NCBI GenBank assembly: GCA_947179155.2
Contig: OX359287.1
Span: forward strand, 1,026,501 to 1,090,500
Reading direction: 5' to 3'
Source of the DNA: Hedera helix
Taxonomy: Eukaryota; Streptophyta; Magnoliopsida; Apiales; Araliaceae
DNA: 64,000 nt
Each line of letters begins with the position of its first letter. Within the stretch, counting starts at the first letter, position 1. A program made the translations under genes and the position numbers. The notes under the pieces are model-generated. The model ran no database searches. It saw only the letters and a program-made list of their open reading frames with translations, and was not told the DNA's origin. Of the stretch, positions 49,301 through 60,807 are shown in pieces.

Positions 49301-51693
49301 AAAATGCCTTCATCTGATAACAATTTTGCAACATTAATGACTCACAAGTCATAAGGTTCATTATTTTCATTCATCAATTTTATTTCAGGGTCTACAAACT
49401 TAGATTGAAAGGGCCGAAAGAAGTGAAATGAAGAAGAGGATATGAACAAATGAAAAAAGAAACTATATCAGTATTGAGGGTCTAATTTACTCTTACTTCA
49501 AATAATGAAAAGGATATAGATATGTATGTATACATATCTATCTACGAGAAGGTTGCAAATTCTTGCAATTGATTTTTCCTAAGCTTATTGTCACCTATTT
49601 AAGAGAGTGTTTAGGATAGCTTATAAGCAGTCAAACATGCTTATAATCAGTTTTAAGAAATAAAAAATATTTGGTAACATGATTTTAAAACTGTTTATAA
49701 TTAATTTTTATGAAAATAATCAAAAACTCGAATTTCGGTCTTCTGATTATTTGCCAATTCTAATAATCAGGTTTGACCAAGTATATTACTAATCTATCCT
49801 TATTTATTTTAGTAATTTTATCCATTACCCGTTATTATTTTTTAAGACATTCTTTTTTAGCAATTTACACTTGAAATAAGTGATTAGCAAATATTTTTAT
49901 ACCAAACACTTTTTACATTTTACTAATTTAAGTTATTTTTCTTTACCAAACACAAGCTACTTTTTAAAAAGTGATTATAAGTAGAAGAAGTAATCAGAAT
50001 CACTAATCACACTTTTTAAGCGATCCCAAACATAATCTAAACCTCATGTCACTTGTGTAGTCTAGGTCTAGAATGGTGACATTTAAGTGAATATTGACAC
50101 TCTTGAATCATAAGACTATAAACAGAATGAATTCAGTATAGGGGAGTTTAAAAGAAATCCCTTAATCATAATTTTGGGAATAAAAAAGTCGTAATTAATA
50201 TCTTAAACCTAGATGGAGTTTAACTTTTAAGCATTAACAGGGTTTCAGATCTGTTTGTGAATTTTGTCATAGTTATCTCTCCTGATCATGGATGCATATA
50301 TTTTGTTACAGGTACTCGGGTAATTTTATTTTTGGTAAGTATGTACCTAGGTAGGCTAGGTAGCATAATAACGTAGATATATAACCTGTTCCATAGGAAA
50401 TTATATCTCTGTTTTTCATTTGGATTGGTGTTTTAGATTTTATTCATTTTTTAAAGTTATTGGTTCTTGCTCATGGAATCCTTGTTCAGAATGTATCCTC
50501 TACTTGTAGTCCTGCTTTACTTCTATCTCTAGCTATCTCTTCTTTTCACTCTTTAAAGCTATGATCTGAAGAAGATTGTGATGACACTTTTCTAAAAGTT
50601 TGTAAGATCTTGGATGTATGTTCTATTTCTCATTGAGCCATTTTGCTAGGTGATAACAAAGTTCTGTTCAGAACGTATTGCAAAATATGCTTTTGAATAT
50701 TCCTACCTCAACAATCGAAAGACAGTGACAGCGGTGCACAAAGCCAACATTATGAAACTTGCAGATGGTCTGTTTTTAGAATCCTGCCGGGAAGTTGCAA
50801 GCAAGTATCCAAGTATCAAGTACAATGAGATAATAGTCGACAACTGCTGCATGCAACTTGTTTCAAAACCTGAGCAATTTGACGTTATGGTATGTGACTA
50901 TCAACAAAAAGATGTATTGAGAGCGCCTCATCTGTTTCCTCTAGATGTAGATGTTTTACTACCACTGGCAGGTGACAGAAATTGATATACATTTTGTAGG
51001 TCACTCCTAATCTTTATGGGAATCTGGTGGCAAATACAGCTGCTGGTATTGCTGGAGGCACTGGTGTCATGCCAGGAGGTATCCCCCATTAACCAACTAA
51101 TTCTCATTTCTTAGATAAAGTGTCATTATCTTTATTTGAGGTGAAGGCTTGCACAATGTTGCTCGGATCAATAAGGGGTGGATAGACATAGGCATGATAA
51201 AGGGCTGCTTTTATCCCTCATCCAAAACAAGCTCGGCAAGGCCCATCTTTTTATAAGCAATGGCCTTGACTGTACTTGAGGTTTGTCGGAACGTGAATTT
51301 TTAGGTTTCATCCAGTCTTGCTTCAAAACTAGGTCCTTCATATAATGGGTTTGGTTAAGTAGAGTTGATAATGTTAATTACATATATAAGTGCCTGACTT
51401 GGACTTTGTTGGCTTCAGGTAATGTGGGGGCTGATCATGCCATTTTCGAACAAGGTGCTTCAGCAGGAAATGTGGGATACGACAAATTAGTAGAGCAGAA
51501 GAAGGCAAATCCAGTGGCTCTGCTTCTCTCATCAGCCATGATGTTGAGACATCTGCAGTTTCCTTCGTTTGCTGATCGACTAGAGACTGCAGTGAAGCGT
51601 GTAATCTTAGAGGGTAAGTACAGGACAAAAGACCTTGGTGGGCAAAGCACCACACAAGAAGTTGTTGATGCTGTCATTGCAAATCTGGATTGA
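40393..51693 (+). CDS. IDH1: NAD-dependent isocitrate dehydrogenase regulatory subunit, mitochondrial (4 exons, 375 aa)
   Basis: Regulatory subunit of the mitochondrial NAD-IDH hetero-oligomer of the TCA cycle (isocitrate to 2-oxoglutarate). Exons: 40393-40926, 50650-50889, 51000-51078, 51419-51693; 1128 nt, intact frame, 375 aa, near the usual 367. The N terminus is Arg/Ser-rich without acids (MARRTLPILKQLCSRS), a typical mitochondrial presequence of about 35-45 residues. The dehydrogenase fold follows: VTLIPGDGIGPLV, KGGLMTPMGGGVSSLNVQLR, VVIRENTEGEYAGLEHEVV, VTAVHKANIMKLADGLF, VTPNLYGNLVANTAAGIAGG. The MGGGVSS segment, where catalytic subunits read IGGGHRS, marks it as the regulatory type. 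Intron 1 is 9.7 kb and contains a Helitron and smaller elements, but all splice sites are canonical. The symbol follows Arabidopsis; which paralogue it matches is not certain. Confidence 0.95.
41415..41830. mobile_element. Old inverted-repeat element in IDH intron 1
   Basis: TGTTCTAAAAATC at about 41432 and its near complement GATTTTTAGGACA at about 41806-41818 form ends. Inside are several CCTAGGCGG motifs near both ends (GACCTAGGTGGCGG on the left, GCGCCTAGGCGG and two more on the right). The GC-rich subterminal repeats are typical of plant hAT-like MITEs. TTAG flanks both ends but no full 8-bp duplication is visible. Confidence 0.55.
42387..42476. mobile_element. Short MITE-like foldback in IDH intron 1
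   Basis: Left CTTCCTCTATCA..GTGGCCACC and right GGCCACC..GAAGGAGGAAG are imperfect inverted copies about 90 bp apart, with TA-like borders. Looks like a deletion derivative of a Stowaway-type MITE. Confidence 0.45.
43053..43070 (-). other. Helitron 3' terminal hairpin
   Basis: Perfect 7-bp stem CCGTGCC/GGCACGG with a 4-nt loop, seven bases upstream of the terminal CTAG on the minus strand. Acts as the transposition terminator in the Helitron model. Confidence 0.85.
43965..44055. repeat. Tandem duplication of 48 bp inside the Helitron
   Basis: The segment from CATACATAAAAAAATC to GCACATACA occurs twice head-to-tail at 43965 and 44013 with almost no difference, so the duplication is recent. 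Confidence 0.85.
44455..44520. other. Transposon-end-like motif inside the Helitron
   Basis: CAGGGGCGGATCCACCTT followed by the palindrome TATGGCAATTGCCATA looks like the terminus of a hAT-type element, but no matching second end was found. Probably a fragment. Confidence 0.3.
47880..48345 (-). pseudogene. Captured exon encoding a basic region and one membrane span
   Basis: On the minus strand an open stretch encodes a very basic segment (LRKRFSLRLRPRLQLLSKRL, about 48080) followed by a single hydrophobic span (LSVVLGMCFLLLFGL, about 47930). The mix of good codon structure and no stops suggests a genuine exon captured by the Helitron. It faintly recalls the region before the first membrane span of a plastid FtsH-like protein (FTSHI3); this is memory-based and weak. 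The following protein parts are absent, so it is a fragment. Confidence 0.45.
48357..48582 (-). pseudogene. Captured exons of an LRR receptor-like kinase
   Basis: Two consecutive exons with proper splice borders, minus strand. The first (about 48577-48502, after a TAG acceptor) encodes DSPCQWTGISCYPDDQRVRI, the LRR N-terminal cap with its paired cysteines. The second (about 48414-48365, after TTTACAG and ending at GTAAGT) encodes NLPYMQLGGFISPIIG, the first leucine-rich repeat. The frame joins across the intron (RVRI-I-NLPY). This closely resembles the start of At5g62710-type LRR kinases as I remember them. No further LRRs, membrane span or kinase follow, so it is a captured fragment. Confidence 0.7.
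48742..49086 (-). other. Open stretch near the Helitron 5' end, unrecognised
   Basis: A 114-codon stretch on the Helitron's sense strand, starting with a hydrophobic segment (MKFASPLFLVSNFVFSLLPF). The underlying DNA is a GA/CT-rich sequence typical of plant 5' leaders, so it is more likely captured promoter or leader DNA than a gene. Confidence 0.3.
49216..50649. other. Remainder of IDH intron 1
   Basis: AT-rich intron sequence between the Helitron and exon 2. 49600-50035 contains a MITE-like pattern (TTTAGGATAGCTTATAAGCAG at the left, GCGATCCCAAACATAATCTAAA at the right, imperfectly complementary), often seen in short plant hAT MITEs. No coding region. Confidence 0.4.
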
Positions 51694-54149
51694 ACTTTTG
51701 AATGTACCTCCTAATTCTTGACCATCCTATAAAACCAACATCGTACACACGATGTCATTGTGATGGTTTTGTTTCTTTTATGTATTTATTTTCTTGCATA
51801 TTCATCAATTCCGAGAACAGTTTGTGGGGAAACATCTCAGTTGTATTGGAATTCCGAGGATTAGAATAAAAACGGGAATGGATTGAAATAATTGGCTACT
51901 TTGAATGTCTGTTCTTGTGATGTAATCTTTTTGCTGAATCAACCATACAACTTGCCAACTTTTATCGCAGGGCTTGTTCATAACCTAGTGCTTGTAATTT
52001 GTAAATTTACAGTTGTCCCATTTGTTAGTAACTTAACAAATTATTGAGATTTTTTTTTAATTAAAAAAAAGAAGCCACAAATTATAGAATTGAAACATAA
52101 ATTTTCATTTATTCAAGTTCAAAGTTAGACTTGTGCCCTTAAAAAATGTATTGTTTGTTTTGGAATTTAGATTTTGAAGACGCGAAGAGAATAAAGTAGT
52201 ATTGTTATTAGAGTTTGCTGAAAGGTGGGTTAGCAAATGCCGCTGCTAAAGCCAATATTTGATCAGGTTAGAGTTCAAACATCTATCGTATTCTGGCTCA
52301 CTCCTTTCTTGCATTCGCCTGAGTTTTGTTACTGCTTGCTAGAAAATGGAGAGACTGGGCTGAAATTGCTTGGATTGTGCTGACTCGTCAACAAATGTCA
52401 ATCAGGTAACTAATTCAAGTCCCTCCTACCTTTTGAACGTTTTACCTAGCCTATCCTCCCTCCATTGCTGCAACTGAATATGAAGTTCTACTACACCACC
52501 AAAGAATTATGTTGTTGCCGACCGGCTACATGGTAACATATTTAATAGTAACCGACTTTCCCTTGAGAATGTGGGCTGTTGGATTGTGTACCATAGTAGC
52601 GATTAGCATGCCCATATGCACTTGGTTCACTAGTGGAGAAATCCAAGAGATAATGGAGTTCTGGTTCTACCCAGGTTCCATGAGCTTCCCTTTCATCAAT
52701 GAGACACTTCACAAATTCATTCCTAGTCTCTTTTACCACTATTGTTACGTGCTAATTAGCAGGCGAAATAGAAATTAGAATGGATAATGATTTATGTTGC
52801 AATTCCTAAACCTCAAGAATCCTTCACTCGTAAAAAAATACTAGAACAATGTTCGACGGTGGTCCATCAGATTTGTAGTCATTCTTCTTTGAGAAAACAC
52901 AATGGATACATGAACCACCAACCCAGGTCATGGACACCCCCTCAAGACCAACAACAGATAACTACAAGATGTTGAACATGGCTGTCTAGAGACCAAAATC
53001 AACCAAGGCGTGGCTCAGGTCCGGCCGAATGTTGATATCATATGGGCTTAGGCCAGGCCAAGTTTTAGAAAAAATATTGGATGCCCACTGGGAAAAAATG
53101 AACAGAGCCGGCCTTCTGATTTCACATAGATGAACATAGTTGAATGATATAACGATGAAATAAACAACTACTACTTGCACCAAAAGGATTGTCTATAGTC
53201 TATATATATTCATCAACAAAAACCTATTGTATTTACAAGATCTTGTTCTGACGTGTCAATCAATCATAGCATTGAAATGGAAGCAAAATTGTAAAAGACG
53301 ATGCCTAGTTCCCGCAATCTAATCCAGATTTAATCACATCTCATCAATTGGCTAGCTGCATATATTGAAGCACATTAGATGATTGCAAAATTAAAGTAAA
53401 TATAAATATACAAATACTGCACCAACTAGGAACAGAATCTAATCTCATAACTACTGAATGCAGAACTTTCCAACGAAAAACATCGTCATTACACAAGTAT
53501 ATGATAAGAAAATACAGTTAAATCTAATACTGAACAACTTCATCTTTTCTCCTCTTGCATATAAAGGCAAATCATTCTGGTAAATTACACTTCTAAGTTG
53601 ACAACTAATCCCATGTGAACTTCCAAAGCAAGGCAACAAAAGGACAACCAAGAGGGCAGTATAAATATTGTAACAAGTCCTTTTTAATTCAAGTAAAAGC
53701 CTTGATCAAAATTTTAGATAATGTCTGAAATAGAGAGTTGTGACAGCAAAGTCAAGTCATACTACCATTGTGGAATTATGCCTGAAACATTAGTTTAGCA
53801 TCAACTATCCCATAAATTGATTCTCAACTCTCTCACGATAAGTTTAGCATACAATTATCTGACATGGTTCAGTTTAAAAATTAACGAGCTCAAAGAGTGA
53901 CTCAAAGGATACATGCAGTTACAGCTTCTTGGTCATTATAATAACTTTAAGAAAATAACAAAAACAGAAATATGGTAATGGATGGGAAAACCATATGACA
54001 TCAAATAATTTGAAGTACCAAAAAAGCACTTCATTTCGACACAATACTCCCAGTGACAGGGACGTTTATCTGACCATGTATTGGCAGACAATTATCCTTT
54101 TTCATTGTTTGATATGTAATATTGACAGATAATTAATAAGCTTTAGAAT
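51694..54149. other. Convergent spacer between IDH and DTX45
   Basis: The first 300 bases are likely the IDH 3' UTR (51700-52000). 52190-52990 is less AT-rich than the surroundings and has short ORFs in several frames, none recognisable; it may be an old gene or transposon relic. The right end is the 3' side of the minus-strand transporter gene. Confidence 0.45.
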
Positions 54150-57100
54150 TCAGCAAAGATCAGAATAAATATAGCAAACCTCACTAAACTCAGTTCTTTT
54201 ATAGTCTCCATGCAGAAACCACCATGGACCAGTTTTTGATAATAATCTGAAAACACAAGGAAAAGCATTTTCAGAGTAAGATATAATTTACTTATTCCTG
54301 TAAGAGGCAGCACAGTATCAGATAATTAGCAGAATTTCAGGGTCAAGAAACTGGAAAGAAAAAAAATTTAAATAAAATTAAAAAAACTAATTGATAAGCA
54401 TTAATTGTTCAATCTAGAGTTTCATTTTTTCAAACTCCTACTGGCATCGCACACCTTCCAAAATTAGTATTCCTGTAATAAGGTTTAGAACCACAGAAAA
54501 AGGAAGCTGTGTCAAATGAATTTAGTCTACTACATAATCTTGCAAATCACTCTTAAAGAATTTACTTGGGAACCATACAAGGAAAAAAAACTATCGAGTT
54601 CCATTTATCTCACTTAAAACCCAGTTTCATCAGCCACAGTAGGTCAAACCTCTGAAATCAGGAGGTTTTCTTTTCTTTTCATTTTCTTTTTGGTGACAAA
54701 GACAGCTTTCTTTTTCCAACAACAGAAATTTCACATCATTAAACAATTCATGACCATTGGTCAGGGAAGTCTCTAACAGATGAAGAATCTTGTAACAATC
54801 TCATCCACTTTACCTGATATATCCAGCCACCATTCGCAATCCCATAAAGAGAGTCAAGCCCGCCCAAACACCAGGAAGACCAAAAAATGAAGGAACATAG
54901 AAAAGAAATGCAGAAGAAATTGCTCCCACCAGCATCTGTAATTCACGACACAAAACATTTAAGAGAAGGCTCTTCTGCCTCATACCCTGTTTACATTTAA
55001 GAAGAATCATACGCATAGTCACATACCATTGAGCAAGCAGCATATTTGAAATCTGAAACACCATAGTGGAGGCCATCAAAAATAAATGCTAATGAATTTA
55101 TAGGTTGACTGGCACTGACAAACTGTAACAAAAGTATCACATTAGAAAACATTGAAAGTCCCACATTCAATCAGCAAAAATCAAAGATGCAAGAAGATTA
55201 TTTACACTTACCAATACCCCAGTTCTAACAATACTCAACACTTCTGCATCTTTAGTAAACAATGTGGCTAAAGAACTAAATGATACACCCAAAACCGCAG
55301 CCAAGAAAACACCTGTGACTAATCCTATCTGCAAAAATGTGAACAAGATCAAAAGCAAAACAACAGAAATGGATAGCGACACAAAGAACCTAGACACCAA
55401 TTAAGAAAAAAGTAAATGATTAAAAAATATTTCTGTATCAATGTGCCTCGTAATCTCAGACCCTACTGAAAAGCACAAAAATTTACCTTCAACACAAAGT
55501 GTGTGATTTCCTTCACAGCCCTGTAATCACCTTTTGTTGCCGAACCAGCAATTAAGGCCTCCAGAAGACAAATCAAGTCAAAGAGGAAAACCATTAAGTG
55601 TATGTTGAGCACAAAGATAAAGGTGAGTTAGAGATCTATAGTAAGCCAACTCAAAGGCCGAAAATAAGTCTCTATGGAAAGTCCTAATATATCAATACAA
55701 ACTAACAAATTAGCTCAAGTGGCAGTGAGTCTGGTAAAAAGTGCCCTCCAAGGCAGAGGTTGGTTAATTAGTCCACAAAGGAAGTGATCTCCTTAGGGAC
55801 CACTCAAGCATAGTTTACTAAGGTGGATGCTGGTTCTACCGTGTCATCAAAGCAAAAAAAACAAATTCACAAATTAAAGAAAAATTAATGGGACAATAAT
55901 CCAAGGAACAAAATTTTCATTATTTAAAATGAACAGAACTTCCTTCCGGAAAAAACATTACCTGACCAGATGCAGCCAGAGCATCTGTCATTAGAGATAC
56001 AGCCAACCATACTTGTAGGCATATTTGATGAGCAGCCATAGCTAGCGGACCTTGCCGAGCAGCCATTGATGTCCCTAGTGTCATAGTTGTGAGGACTGCG
56101 AGGGTTCTACCAAGGAGAAAACCACCTAACAAATTTCAAATTATTAAAAAAAATTCAGAAAAAAGGATGTAGTATATCAAGAGTCTCAACAGAGTATGCA
56201 ACCAAAGGAAAAAACAATCAGCATATAAATCTGACAATTTGAAGTTGGTAGATTGTCATTTTGAAAGGACATCCAGACCAAACATACAAATTGTCAATGG
56301 ACTGCTTTTGTGTACTACACTTGTGTACCAAAACTTGAATACTTTTTGCTGCAATGGAGAATCGATAAGGGTCAGAATTCATTCACTACTATGATCAATC
56401 CTAACTGCAAGACAAGAGGTTAAAAGTAATTCAACCCCTAAAATGGCCTAGTGAACTGCTAGATTTCTGGAATGTAGACGGGTAGCATACAGTCTAACGC
56501 TTGCTACAAATCTGCACCTAACTCATTACATCATCAATGAGAGAACACCAAGTACGTGCACAGTCCAAAATTATATAAAATGTTTATGTACAGTGTAGCT
56601 ATACATTCTGTCTGCTTAAACATGTGCTTTCCTCACACCTAGAATCAAAGAAGGATGGCATTAGCAACCAGTAAAATACTTATTCCTGCGTTATGGCACA
56701 AATGGATGTGATACTAGTGTTAATCCCCCTACGAACAGAAATCACAATGGCGTCGATATACTAGAAATATAAGAATAATCAATTCAATAAATATAGCCAG
56801 AGGATTCGCATGCCTAATCCAAGCCCCAAGCAACCCAATTTGGCAGAAATATGCAGGCTACTGGTATTGTTAGAATTTTATTTTAACAACATTAACTTAA
56901 AACTTACCAGATTTCAAATAGCCACCAAATTGCAGTGATCCCAGCTTTGGTGGCAACAATACAGCTCTCTTATTAAGATACCAGATCATTAGACAAGTGA
57001 CAGTATATCTGTTACATAAAATATCTAGCTCAATCATTGTCTAGAAAGACAAAACAAATGTGAGGAAGAGATTAATTTGGGCAAACACGTACTGTGAAAT

Positions 57101-60100
57101 AACAGTAGAAATGGCAGCTCCAGTTACACCAAGTTTAAAATAATACATAAGAATCGGTAACAAAAATATAGCTGAAAAATTACCAACACCTGCACATAGA
57201 ACAATTGCATCCATTACTAGAGTGAGAGAATAAAGAAAAATAAAATCACAAATAAGTAGGATGACTCTAGAAGCACGAAACTCCTAATGCAGCTTGGCTG
57301 GGATTTCACGACCGCACAACGCTCCTAATGCACCAAGCCAATTCATCTATCCTGCTACAATCATGTGACTTACATCAACTTCTCCCTATTAATATTGATC
57401 CGAAGTATTTAAATACATCTGTCTTGGGTACCTCGTATTCCGACATATACACAACCATGCATCTCTTCTTATCACCAAAAAAAAAATAGTATTTGACAAA
57501 ATACTGATGGGGCACATATACCAGTTAGATTTATCAATCAAAATAATTATTTCTTATAGGTTTATGAACTTTAAATAAAGGCAGATAATTGCTTACAAAG
57601 TTTGAGGTCAGATAAAAGCAAACTAAGCTTTTGACGTACATTGTAACATTACTAAAGTCTTGAGTAGTAATGATTTATGATATGACATTAAAAATGAATC
57701 CTTTTTTTAATCTATTACTTGTTAATTATACCTTAATTAATAAGTAAACCAAAAACTTGCCTAGACAGAATAAAGGAGTTTTCATATCCTTAAATCCACG
57801 AAAAATGCCTTGAAGAGCCAGGGAAACAACAACTGCTGGAGCACCAAGGGCTCTAAGAGAAAGAAACCGTTGAGCTGGAGCATGCATGGGGGAAGCCTGT
57901 TATAAAAATATCCTTCTTCAGTCAAAGTCTCTAGCAAACATAAATAATATACAAAGAGAAAATTGACTGATAAGAAATTTTGAAGTAAAATACTTAAGAG
58001 AAGGCAAATGTTATCTTTGTTGTCTCAAATTAAATGATATCTTTTGTCCTTAACTTTAATCTACAATTTATAGGCTTATAGTCATATAGACTAGCATCTT
58101 CAGATTCTTCTTTTGCTTCAATAACATCATTGACTAGATCAAAACAAAGCAAATGGATGCAATTACCATACTATTAACGGTATGCATACTTAATAACAAT
58201 AATAAATATAAATATGGGGAGAGAGAGAGGAGGAGGAGGAGGATAAAAGTGGATATGATAAGTTGGACACAGGACCCAAACCCAAAATAAGGATGGTTCA
58301 ACTTGTCGATAGACACGCATGCAAGAGTGCATGTGGCAGAAAAACAAAAACATACATCTAGACATAAATGAATAACAAATTGCATGCACTAGAGAGGGAA
58401 AAGAACCAATTTAGTATCTTGTATCACTTCGGTATGTGAATGGCTTACCGACGATATGCCCATCAGATTGAGAAAGACTCCAGATCCCAGTGACAAGGCT
58501 ATAGCCTCAAATAAGCCAATGCCAACTGCTAAAAGTAAAGCTGTAGACACAGAGGATAATTGCTCTCTTTTAGCTACACCATCAAAAGGTTTACCATTGG
58601 TAACTACTTCATGACCCTCTTCTGCATGACGGTATCACAAAATTACAGATGAAAGTTTAGAACACTGATGGAAATCAGAAATCCGAAACAGTAATGCTTT
58701 ACACATCAGGTTTACTTCACCTAAGGTGGAAACTGGGCTTGCATTTTTTGACATGTCTTCAGCCACAAAAGAAGTAGCAACACTGAGGAGAGGAATATTA
58801 AATAGCTTTGAGATAATATTAAAGATTGATATGGAAACACCGGCTGAAGCCAACTCCACAGGGCCTACAAACATAATACGAAAGTGTTAGAGATTCAAAT
58901 ATCTCAGCAACTTGAGGAAAAGCAAAACCAGATCCATGAGAAAGGCTTCACATTTTGAACTCGACAGGCATAAATGTCACATGAGATTAGTTTCTTAATA
59001 TAAAAGAACTAACAAAGCTTAAAAAAACAAAAGAACTACAAATTACACCTTTATAATTTTTTCCAGGACCAAAAACTACTCATTAAGCCTCATAAGCCTG
59101 TCCTGTATCTATAAACCAACCCAAATCCTTACTTTTCTTTAATTATATGATACGACATAATCATGTCATATATGTAATTACTAAAATGGATTTAAAGACC
59201 CACTCTTTCCTGAAAAGAAAATTTCCAGGCCACATACCTACAGGTCTATGCCAACTACAGAGCTAGAGTCACCATAATTTGAGTCAACAATTGTTGCATC
59301 AAGTCTGCTAATTTAATAAAGATCCAATATTAACTTCTAACCTTTAACCGCATGAAGGCTGATGCAACAAAACAGCCACTTGCTAATTTCCCTAATATGA
59401 CCACCAAATTTCATATGGAATGTAATGGAGTCTGTAAAACTACTGACAACCAAATCATGCTGATTAGCTGAACTTCAAAAATGTAACACAAACATAAACT
59501 TTAAGCCCTCAGATATCCAAGAACGACGTAGATAATCAGAAAAATTAAAATTAATCATGAACAAAAAAATTCCCCCTCCCTCCCGCAACCAACACTGCCA
59601 GAAATTTTATTTACAAGTAAAAAAAAACACACTGGAAGTATCATAGATTGTTCAGAAAGTCTCTGCCACAGCTGATTGTAGTGAAAATCAAATGACCCGC
59701 TACTTACCTAATCTACCAATATAAGCTGTCTCCATCAGTTGTGAAAAGGGTTCAATAGCCTGTCCAGCAATTGCTGGCAGGGACAGCATAATAAGCTCAC
59801 GTTTGAGATCCTGAGGATGTGCTGTAGTAGTAGGATTTCTTGTCAACTCATTCTTAATTTTCTCAGATGTCTCTGAAGAAGAAATCCCCATCAACTCACT
59901 GTAAACAAAATGAGGTCATACATAACTTGATGGGAATCAATTATTAAACTACAGTGAACCCATAAAATCGATTCCGACTAAACAAATAATCTGTAAGCAA
60001 GTCATATTGTTTGTATTTTATTTCAATAGAAAAGAAAAAAATGAAATGTTCTGTCCATTTATTTTTCAAGACAGATGCTCTCAAGTCTCAGCCATGTTAT

Positions 60101-60807
60101 GTTTGAAGGAAACTAATAGGAAAAGCATCCGGGTTTCCATTATAGAGTAAAACAGTCATACAGATAGTCTCTAAGAATGGTGAGTAATAAGCTATGCTTA
60201 CATTTCTATCCATATTGTGCAAAATGCACTGGAGCAGAATAGGTGCTTGACAGGCAAGATAATGTAAGATTGTTAACGTGCGTTAAAGATTAAACTTCTC
60301 ATTCAATGCAAAATCCCTGAGGATTATACATAAATGGTATCCCATAAAACAAAGTCTCACTAGAATGATGCAAATAGAAAATAACTCTCGGAGGGGTAAA
60401 ATGCCAAAACATAAAAACATGATGTAACAAGTCTGGTGGTCTTACCGAACATTTTCTTCTGAACTTAAACGAGCATATTCTTCTTCCGCTGCAGAACCCT
60501 CCTCCATATCAGAAGTTTGCACGCTAAAATCTGAACTCAACCTATTTTTGACATCTGAAAAAGGGCGCTTCCTTTGACGCATAATGGGCGAAGATAACAA
60601 CATTCTTGTGTAGTTAGTGGACAATGAAAAGCGGCCAGCATCTGTATATCTCACCTTATTCCCCTTTAGTAATGCATAGAAATTGCGAATTCCACCTGAT
60701 TTTTGTGGTAATAATGACCTCGTCAATTGTTTAGTAGGATATGATTCCCTACTTCTAGTAATCAATCCAGTAGAGAACCCAGCACCACTCAATTGACAAA
60801 CCGCCAT
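54150..60807 (-). CDS. DTX45: MATE-family transporter, DTX45-like, predicted plastid (13 exons, 623 aa)
   Basis: Multidrug and toxic compound extrusion family antiporter; the closest remembered relative is Arabidopsis DETOXIFICATION 45, chloroplastic. Exons, minus strand: 60807-60446, 59898-59708, 58864-58721, 58621-58449, 57896-57761, 57189-57093, 57008-56908, 56125-55962, 55558-55487, 55328-55212, 55122-55027, 54935-54814, 54246-54150. They total 1872 nt and an intact frame. Exon 1 encodes a Ser/Arg/Lys-rich N-terminal extension of about 120 residues before the membrane part, compatible with a transit peptide. Two MatE repeats follow, with LMETAYIGRLGPVELASAG, NIPLLSVATSFVAEDM, LQGIFRGFKDMKTPL, GRTLAVLTTMTLGTSMAARQ, HQICLQVWLAVSLMTDALA and FIFDGLHYGVSDFKYAA. 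Substrate unknown. Intron 5 has a GC donor (57760-57759). The start is the first true ATG; a TTG lies 6 bases upstream. Confidence 0.93.
57190..57760 (-). other. GC-AG intron in the DTX45 gene
   Basis: Donor is CTAG|GCAAGT and acceptor GTGCAG. Only this donor keeps the frame (CLG then VGNF across the junction), so it is a real GC-AG intron, a minor class in plants. Confidence 0.8.

Noticed and set aside
49135..49317. Plus-strand ORF across the Helitron 5' border
   Set aside because: It is short, low complexity and spans host and transposon sequence.
52509..52778. 89-codon ORF with hydrophobic stretches
   Set aside because: No recognisable family, no splice partners, and the opposite strand is equally open.
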